In this document: positions 56,729 through 64,000 of the stretch, one piece after another | Position numbering within the stretch: position 1 is the stretch's first letter | Layout: each line of letters begins with the position of its first letter | DNA from: Apium graveolens | Taxonomy: Eukaryota; Streptophyta; Magnoliopsida; Apiales; Apiaceae | Reading direction: 5' to 3' | Assembly (NCBI RefSeq): GCF_009905375.1 | Contig: NC_133650.1 | Location: forward strand, 299,521,957-299,585,956 | DNA: 64,000 bases | Notes under the pieces: generated by a model | What the model saw: the letters and a program-made list of their open reading frames with translations, nothing else | Told to the model about the DNA's origin: nothing | The model's database searches: none | Made by a program: the position numbers and the translations under genes

Positions 56729-58381
56729 TGAAAGAGATGTGTCCTAAGTCCTATATTGTATGAGGATTTAGGAATAACTTTTATGTAATATATTTTGATT
56801 TCATTAATATTAATAAAAGACATGTTTTATTTTTATTGCGGGCTCTATCTATTTTAAGTGTTTAAATAAGATATATCACAGTTTAGAGTAAAGCTTTTTA
56901 TGGATTGTGACGAGATCATAATAATGAGACCTAAAAGATGACAACTCTAAACTTAAATAGTTCATGGTCGTAGGATTACTAACTGGTAATTAATAATCCG
57001 CAAAGATCGGTACATACTATGCTTGCTTCATTATGAAGGTTGTCTGTTCTCATAGACATTTGAGTGATGACACTAAAGCTAGTATGTAGGTGCTTATTAT
57101 AGAATAAGTTCACGGAACATGACTCACACAGCTGAACAACTGATGGAGTTCACTCACGTGTCAGTAGTTGTTCACATAGTGATAGTTGTACAAGTATACT
57201 TACACTTGAGGTCATCATAGTCATCTTGTGTACACTGAACTATGCTTTGGTTTAGTTCTTAGTCTCCAGGGAAAATTATAAGGGCTCTACTGGGTATAGG
57301 AATTTGTACACGAAGATAGTGTATGATCAATAAAAGATCTACCCCTTCCAGTGAAGGAAGAGAATATTCAATATTGATCCACTTATGCTAGTTCAGGAAT
57401 CTCTGGCCAGAGTGAATGAAATTAGAAAGGAGTTTCTAATTTACATTAAATAGAACTAAGCATAGTGAATGGGAAAGCAAATGATTAAATAAGATAGGCT
57501 TGACACAAGTTCCATGCCTTGTATTAAATCGTGACATTGCAGGGTAAAAGGAATTGATTGTACGGTAACTATTCACTGAATAGGTTCTTGGTATTCTAAG
57601 GAGTGAATTCGTATTATCCGGATAGTCGCGATATGCCGAAAAGCATCCCTCACGATGTAGAATAAATATGATTAATTAATTAATCATATTTAATGAATTA
57701 GAGAATTTATATAAATAATGATAAAATAGTTTTATTATTATTTATTTCTACTACCGGCTTAATATTGAACCTACAGGATCACACCATAAAAGAGAATGAT
57801 TTAATGGTGGAGGAATTAATTAATAATGGCTGGTGATTATTTATTTGTAAAATAAATAATTAATTAGCAAATTTAATAATTGATTAAATGAGATTTAATT
57901 AATTATAAATTAATTAAGAAAAGTTCTTAATATTATTAATTAAGAATTTAATTTTGGAAATTAAATCAAGTGAGAGAATTATTTCTAAAGCGTTTAGAAA
58001 AAGGATTAATAATTAAAAGGTGTTTTAATTATTAGTTAATAGGTTAATAAGAATAAATGGTTAATAATAATAATACTTTAGCCCTTATTTTGCCTATAAA
58101 TATACTATTATAAACCCTTATTTTGCCTCAACCTAAAAAATTGAAGAAAACCCTAATTCTCCCACCCCTTCCTCCTCCATCACATTGATCTCTTGGTTGA
58201 TACCGGTGGAGTGCTTCACACTTGAGGAGCAGCTGCTAGGGATCTCCGTTCGTCATTCTTGGATCGCTTTTAAAGGTTAGAAACGATCCCATATATTTTA
58301 ATCACGATTTGTATGCGTTTATTTGGGTTTTATATGAAGAAAATTATTTTACCATGCTTCCGTGATGTATAAAATCCTACA
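56729..58381 (+). repeat. 3' LTR of the Angela-like element
   Basis: 1653 bp, preceded by the purine tract AAGTGGGAGAT (56718-56728) and followed by the CTAAT duplication. It lacks the SINE found in the 5' copy and differs around 58075-58095, where the 5' LTR has TTTTATGGGAAAATTTTCAG. Confidence 0.93.
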
Positions 58382-58449
58382 CTAATTTGGGCTAATTAGT
58401 AAATCTGAAAATTTTGATTTTTTGGCAAAAAATCATCGAACAATTTTGT

Positions 58450-59400
58450 CCGTGTTTGCCTTGGGGAGGCAAAAAAGTCATTTGTGATCGCGACGGGGAA
58501 GCTAATTTTCCACCGTCTCAGCGTTGGAGGGCTGAGGACTCCTCTGAAGCCTACACAACCTACTCTAGTCGACTGAGAGACTCCATGGTGGAAACCTACT
58601 CGACTGAAGTCCCCCCCTTCACTATTTTTTGCGTCATCGTCTCGACAACGGTGGGCTAGAGGCTCCCCTGGAGCCTACTCGGCTCACCTCACTCAGTCAG
58701 GGAGTTCCACAATGCCCCCTATTTGGCTGGGGGTGTTGGTCGTGGCCTCCTCGGCTGACTTTGCACCTTTTTTTTGCGTCACTATCTCGACAACTGTGAT
58801 CGAGAGGCTCCCATGGAGCTTACTCGGCTCACCTCACTCGGTCGGGGCTTTGTGCCAAGGTCCCCTACTCGGATGGGGACCCTTGGTGCAGGCCTACTCG
58901 GCTGAATTTTCCCCTTCTGCTTTTTTTGTTTGCGTCATCGTGTCGACAAGGGTGGGCGAGAGCCTCCCCTAGAGCCTACTCGGCCGGGGGTTTCCACCAT
59001 GCCCCATATTCGGCTGAGGGGTGTTGGTCGTGGCCTCCTCGGCCGACATTGCAATTTTTTTATTTTTGCATCATCATCTCGGCGACGGTGGGCGAGAGGC
59101 TCCCCTTGAGCCTATTTGACTAAATCCTCCCTCTTTTTTTGCATCGCTGTGTCGGCGGTGGTGGGCGAGAGGCTCCCCTGGAGCTTACTCGGCTCACCTC
59201 ACTCGGCCAAGGGGCTTCATCATGCCCCTTACTCAGTTGAGGGGGCGGTTTGTTGTAGGCCTCCTTGTTTAGGAATTTTTTTTAAAAAAATCTTCGGGTG
59301 ATCGCCTCCTACTCGGTTGAGAGGCTCCCCGGGAGCCTACTCGGCCGAGTGTACTCAATCCTAAAGCTTTACCTTGGGATTGATGCTCTGTTAAGCCGAA
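58450..59400. repeat. GC-rich tandem repeats in the 3' region of the Tat-like element
   Basis: A diverged unit, GCGTCATCGTCTCGACAACG then GGCGAGAGGCTCCCCTGGAG then CCTACTCGGCTCACC, starts near 58629, 58779, 58931, 59065 and 59137 (units of about 70-150 bp). It contrasts sharply with the AT-rich neighbourhood. Small plus-strand ORFs here are by-products of the repeats. Confidence 0.65.
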
Positions 59401-59786
59401 AAGCCTTCAAAAATAATCTTACCCTTCTGAGTCTACTCTTCTGAGAGTAAGCGAGGTCCCCTTGGCTGAAAAGCCTTCAAATGTAATTATAATCTTCCGA
59501 GTCTACTCTTCTGAGAGTAAGCGAGGTGACACCCTTGGTTGAAAATCCTTCGAACGTAATTCTTTCAGTCTTCTGTAGGCATTTACCCTACAAACGCGAA
59601 CCAGCCTGGGTTGTGACTTGCAATAGCAGGTGCCTTTTTTCTTATAAAAGAAGGGAAGAAACATTCATTTTCATTCACTTCTCATTTCTCAACTTCTCAA
59701 ATTCTCTCTAGTTTTATCTTCTTCAAGTTTACCAAGCTTTACTCAAGCCCTGCTCGAAGATATCTGAGGGACATAGCGACCCTTCT
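59401..59786 (+). promoter_or_regulatory. Candidate promoter and leader of the Tat-like antisense ORF
   Basis: GAGTCTACTCTTCTGAGAGT occurs twice (about 59427 and 59499). A TATAAAAG box near 59643 is followed by a T/C-rich leader and by the first ATG of the antisense reading (about 59787-59794). This arrangement suggests transcription opposite to the element's own genes. Confidence 0.45.
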
Positions 59787-61870
59787 CATGATGGCAACCG
59801 TAGGAACGATGGTAGGAACGACGATCTTTCTCCCCTGTGTCTTAGATATAACTCGTCGAGCGAAGGCGAAGTCACAACAAGGTACGCTACTTAATTGTTT
59901 GATGTCTTTAACACCTTATTCAGCAGCTTCGAGTATGTCAAACTTGTTTTAAAACTTAGCCGAAGAATTCCCGGCTAGTGTTAATCTTGATGCTTACATT
60001 CATGTCAGTGAACTCATAGAGAGCGATTTCAACCTAATTAAGCAATCATATAGCTTCCCTCGAGGGGTGGAAGTCCGTATGGTGCATGACAACGACTAAA
60101 TTTATCACTGGAGTACTAAACGCTTATATATATATATTCAAGAGCATTATCCTCTCGGAATTCAAGTTCCCCATCCATCCCTTTTTGTGAAGCTGTTATT
60201 AGGGATAAGAGCTTACCTTTTCCAACTCTATCCAAATGTATGGGCTTTAATCATTATGTTCATAGTGAGATGCCATCAGCTGAGAATTCCTTTGAGCACT
60301 ACCATCTTTAGAAGTATCTTTTTGCTCAAGGATTCTCTCTTGTTGGGGCTGGATGGGTTCAAATCAGTCGTAAACTCAGGGTTGACAACATTGTTAACTC
60401 GCTTTTTCTTCCTGACTCTTATCATGGCTGGAATAAGAATATTTTTATTCTTGAACTAGAAGACGGTGATAGGGGCGATGTCTTTGTGCCTAGCTTTGTC
60501 AACATAGTCGATCATCCCATTCCTATTTTGAAACTTACTGCACCTAATTGTTATGCCCGAGATTCCCTCATTAGTGACAATGGTCGGACTACTTTTCGGC
60601 ATGTTGTGATCGAGAGAGCGCTAGTTGAAACTGGAGTTAGCGGTCTTTCGCTTGAGGGTATATTAATTATCCATTCTTCAATTTTGAACAAGTTTGTTCT
60701 TATTCCAATATTTTTCTAGTCTTGTATCAGCTGCTGATGCCTTGGACACGGAAGCTGCCTAGAAGGGGATCAAGCCCACATGAAGAATGATCAATCAAGC
60801 TGCTATGAAAGCAAGTTGTCTTCCACCCAAGGTCCCGCTTTCTTGGCGGAGTCTTCTAGAGGGAGGAAGAGGACCAAAGGTTCTGATGGGAACTGCAAGA
60901 CTCATTTTTTGCTCACTTGGGGGATATGTGGCCAAGACTCTGTGATTGGGAGTCCGGAGCTCTCCCTAGACTGGTCTAGGTGCGCTATTACTACCCTTGA
61001 TTTGATCGAGGTCACTACGCTTTCTCGAGGCGGATATGATGAGTGTTCATGCCTTGTATAAGGTATGTTAAACTCCCTTGGCGTATTTGCACTTTTCTAG
61101 TCTATTTTTGGGCTCTACTTGAGCATCATCTGCTTAGTCTAGTCGATTTTACTAACTCCTTGTTGCTTGCCCACTCTTTTTCAGGCCAACTCTTACTTCA
61201 ACGCCTTGTTTATTTAAGGGCGCAATCTGATGGTACTGAATATTGCCTCAGAGAAGGAGAGGAGCAAGTTCGAGGAAGACTCCAAAGAGTGGGAGTTAAG
61301 GGTTATGGTGGTCGAGGACAACAAAGTTGCGCTCCAAAAGCAGTATGATAGCCTCGCAAGGAGGAAGAAAATGGAGTGGGGTCGATGGTTAATCTCTATC
61401 ATCAGACAGATGAGTTTCTTCAGTTGATGGATTAACATAATGATGAGATGCGCTCAGTTAACATGTTTCTTGGTTGGGATTCGGCCGTCACTAAGGTCCG
61501 TGGTGTTTATCCTGATGTTTTTCATCCATCGTACTTTCCGAGTCCTTGGACCTCATCCGACAGTATCATGGTTACCGAAGCTCATAACTCAGGCCCAATT
61601 GTAGCTCCCCCAACACTTTGGCTCCAGCTCGAGTCGCTCCTACTCTAGGGGAAGCACGTGTTCGCGACAGTGCTAGAGGGAAGGCCCCTATGAGGGAAGT
61701 CCTGGGGGGAGGCACCATCCAAGGGCCCTCTTTATGGGCAGGTTGGAGAGCCTATTCAAGGCAAGAGGGTTCAGAATTAGGGTTCTTCATCTTCCTCTTC
61801 AGGGAGCTTTGATAGCGAGGCGAGTGAAGATGAGGATAACGAGGAGGTCACCAAGAGGGTGCCAAATGGA
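59787..61870 (+). pseudogene. Antisense ORF of the Tat-like element (Transposase_28, putative gypsy-type), broken
   Basis: Pieces in several plus-strand frames form one diverged protein: an N-terminal Ser/Glu-rich part (SSSEGE, near 59855), a helical domain with EEFPASVNLDAYIHVSE (near 59960) and LGIRAYLFQLYPN...HQLRIPLS (60196-60300), a tail with DNGRTTFRHVVIE, then coiled-coil stretches (EKERSKFEEDSKEWELR, near 61248) and an acidic end. The middle domain resembles the family called putative gypsy-type transposon protein. Stops and frameshifts near 60097, 60350 and 60718 make it non-functional. Its role in these elements is unknown. Confidence 0.55.
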
Positions 61871-62427
61871 GATAAAGAAGAAGGCTCATCTGAGGGGGTG
61901 ATATTTTGACCTTGCATGGCCTTGACTCCCTCTTATGACTTTTATTCATAACTTATTTATTTGTGGTCCTATGTGGCCTTTAGATATTTTGGATTTGTAC
62001 CCTAACTATCCTCTGGGAGTATCCTTGGGGATCTTCTATCTTTTATGCATTACTAGATTGTTTATCTACTTGCCTTTTATTTTCGGTATTCGGCCTTTCA
62101 TTGCTTGCACTTATCCAATGTTCATACATAACTAATCGACAATATGATAAAAATAAACTTGCATAAATCGATGATATCTAGAAAAATGGGTTCAACCCTT
62201 ACATAAAACAAAAATGGTTTTATCGACCTTATTATTACATATACTACTAAGTATTGGAAACATAAATTGCTTGTCCTAAACATGAGAAACCCCTAGGTTT
62301 GATGTGTGTCAGGTTCGGGGCACCTCATCTCCGCCCAATATCTCCAACTTATACGATATGCGTCCTAGTGTCTTCTTGACATTATAAGGTCCTTCCGGTT
62401 TGGGGTCACCTTTCCTTTATCGCCAAC
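61871..62427. other. Spacer between the Tat-like antisense ORF and pol
   Basis: The two convergent coding regions end here. Apart from AT-rich sequence nothing was recognised; the small plus-strand ORF at 61935-62135 looks like chance. Confidence 0.4.
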
Positions 62428-63926
62428 TCATGATGCCTCAATCTTTATCAAGACCAAGTATCCTTGCTCGAAGAACCTTTCTTTGACCCTCATATTGTAA
62501 TAGATGGAGGCTTTCTGCTGATGCTCTGCATTACGGGCATTGGCTTCATCTCGAACCTCATCAATGAGATCGAGGGCGAGCCTCATGCCTTCCTCATTAG
62601 TTTCTGGTTCATACTCTTCCACCCTTGGTAATCCATGGGTGATTTCAAGGGGTACTACTGTCTTGGCTCCGCAAACCAACGTTAATGGGATAGCTTCAGT
62701 TGTAACTTTGCAAGTAGTACGATCCGCCCAGAGTATAGGTAGCAATTCGTCCACCCGGGTGTTTCTTGAGCATTCAACTCTCTTCTTGATCCCATCAAGG
62801 ATGATCCGATTAGGGATTCCGCTTGCCCATTTTCTTGAGGATGGGCAACTGAGGTAAATCGGAGTTCTATGTTGTTGTCATTATAATACTCCTTAAATTA
62901 TTCATTGTCATAATGTCGCCCATTATCCGTAACAAGGAGGCATGGGATTCCAAATCGCCACATCACATTATCCCAGAAGAATTGAGAAATCTGCTTGGTG
63001 GTTATCTTAGCCAGTGCATTGGCCTCAATCCACTTAGTGAAGTAGTAAATGGCGACCACAATGAACTTCATTTCTCCTAATACTACAAGAAAATGACCTA
63101 ATATGTTCATTCCCCACATTGCAAAGGGGATGGGAGAGCTGATGGCCATGAGCCTCGTTGGGGGTTATCGAACTACAGGAGCGTGCCTCTAGATCTATCA
63201 CACTTCTTTGCATAAGCACTTGTATCGGCTAACATTATTGGTCAGTAGAACCCTAATCAGGTTATTTTGTGAGTGAAGGCCCTGCCCCCCAAGTGTTATT
63301 CACAAATCCCTTCACGGTCCTCCTTAAGTACCTCATCCACCTCATGAAGTCTCAAGCACTTCATATATAGGGATAATAAAAGATCTTTTGTACAGAAGGC
63401 CTTCAATTAAAGAGTACCTTAATGCACATACTGATAACTTGTGTTCCTCCTAGGCATCATCAGGAAGCCAACCTGTCTCAAGGTAATTTTTGATGGGGTC
63501 AATCCAGCTGATAGTTACACCAATTAGTGTTATCAAGTTTATGACATGGATAGTCGGGGTCCTCAGGATTTGGAAGTATATGCTTCTTACATAGTTCTCC
63601 ATTTCAGACAAGGCGAACTCGGACAGGGCATCGGCCATAGTTTTCTCCTCTCTCGGAGCATGTTCTGCGTACCATTCATCAAATTGAGTAAGTATTCTTT
63701 TCACGACCCTTAGGTACTTGGTCATGGATTCATCTTTAGCCTCAAACTCTCCATTAACTTGGACAACAACAAGCCTCGATTCTCCACAAATTTTAAGATT
63801 CTTGGCCCTCACGGCTCTAGCTAAGCCTAAGCCGACTATCAAAGCTTCATACTCTGCTTCGTTGTTCGTAGTTGGGAAGTCCAACTTCAAAGCATACTCG
63901 ATTATGAACCCTTCAGGGATTTGCAA
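62428..63926 (-). pseudogene. Ty3/gypsy RNase H and integrase pieces (Tat-like pol)
   Basis: Reading leftwards: a plant-gypsy RNase H (63926-63450; TTNNEAEYEALIVGLG, SRLVVVQVNGEF, EKTMADALSEFA), a poorly kept zinc-finger stretch, the integrase core (63149-62898; FWDNVMWRFGIP, VTDNGRHYDNE), then the integrase C-terminal part (62754-62428; WADRTTCKV, VPLEITHGLP, LDLIDEVRDEANAR). Frameshifts separate them. RNase H before integrase identifies Ty3/gypsy. Sequence to 64000 continues the RNase H region and leaves the window. Confidence 0.8.
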
Positions 63927-64000
63927 GACTAGACATGCACCACTAGATTTTCTTTTGGATGCTTTGTCAAAATGGACAACCCAATACTCCTTTAGAGTCA

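Larger units (their letters stand above)
47998..58381 (+). mobile_element. Angela-like Ty1/copia retrotransposon, inactive, with nested SINE and solo LTR
   Basis: LTRs at 47998-49904 and 56729-58381 are flanked by the duplication CTAAT (47993-47997 and 58382-58386). Internal order is primer site, a 1.8-kb leader, gag, protease, integrase, reverse transcriptase, RNase H. The length difference between the LTRs is mostly a 243-bp SINE insertion. A reverse-oriented solo LTR of the SIRE-like family interrupts RNase H. Long LTRs and gag type suggest the Angela (BARE/WIS) group; this is an inference. Confidence 0.9.
47133..64000 (-). mobile_element. Tat-like Ty3/gypsy retrotransposon, minus strand, partial, split by a copia element
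   Basis: Reading leftwards from the window edge: RNase H and integrase pieces (63926-62428), a plus-strand antisense ORF (about 59787-61870), a tandem-repeat 3' region (about 58450-59400), then across the nested copia element (47998-58381, target duplication CTAAT) more 3' region, a purine tract and a candidate LTR. Antisense ORFs between pol and the 3' LTR, and tandem repeats there, are known from the Tat/Ogre group. Lineage assignment is an inference; all coding parts are broken. Confidence 0.6.

Noticed and set aside
47998..58381. LTR length difference as sign of two unrelated elements
   Set aside because: The 254-bp difference is nearly all a SINE plus its duplication, and CTAAT flanks the whole unit.
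58414..59301. Series of small plus-strand ORFs
   Set aside because: They repeat the same peptide because of GC-rich tandem repeats in the Tat-like 3' region.

Overview
This is plant nuclear DNA, from a dicot by the look of its gene structures and repeat families; I cannot name the species. It carries two apparently intact host genes inside a dense nest of transposable elements. No bacterial-type operon, CRISPR array or rRNA gene is present. Several open reading frames in the window open only at TTG or GTG, so host-gene starts were reset to the first ATG.

Layout. 1-17444: a small-LTR Ty1/copia element on the minus strand, split by a complete, very young SIRE/Maximus-like Ty1/copia element (1644-14895, plus strand). 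The young element has 1079-bp LTRs differing at one base by eye, a TAAGT target duplication, gag, pol and an unusual third ORF of 1513 codons. 17445-20430: AT-rich spacer with MITE-like elements. 20518-28417: a nine-exon KUP/HAK/KT potassium transporter most like KUP4/TRH1. 28837-32719: a dead mariner-like element carrying a nested hAT-type MITE and an antisense ORF. 33289-40310: an L1-type LINE on the minus strand with a 20-bp target duplication, containing a solo copia LTR. 41518-46157: a nine-exon SNM1-type DNA cross-link repair nuclease gene on the minus strand. 47133-64000: part of a Tat-like Ty3/gypsy element on the minus strand, including a plus-strand antisense ORF and a tandem-repeat 3' region. 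It is split by an Angela-like copia element (47998-58381), which itself carries a tRNA-derived SINE and a reverse-oriented solo LTR of the SIRE-like family.

The most unusual signal is a 9-mer, TCAACGGAT and its complement ATCCGTTGA, that saturates the SIRE-like element. I counted 47 exact copies in 13.25 kb: in both LTRs, in linkers of all three ORFs and in the spacer upstream of ORF3. In the LTR, eleven copies form an array spaced 16-17 or 21-22 bp apart. The solo LTR at 55.6-56.6 kb keeps nearly the same spacing. The 9-mer contains CAACGG, which fits the animal and plant R1R2R3-MYB core YAACKG/AACGG.

How the parts relate: the two host genes are unrelated (potassium transport; interstrand cross-link repair) and were separated by repeat insertion. 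Target duplications give a relative order: the Tat element before the Angela-like element, which precedes the SIRE-family solo LTR inside it; the LINE before its solo LTR; the mariner before the hAT MITE; and the small-LTR copia before the intact SIRE-like element, which is one of the youngest events here.
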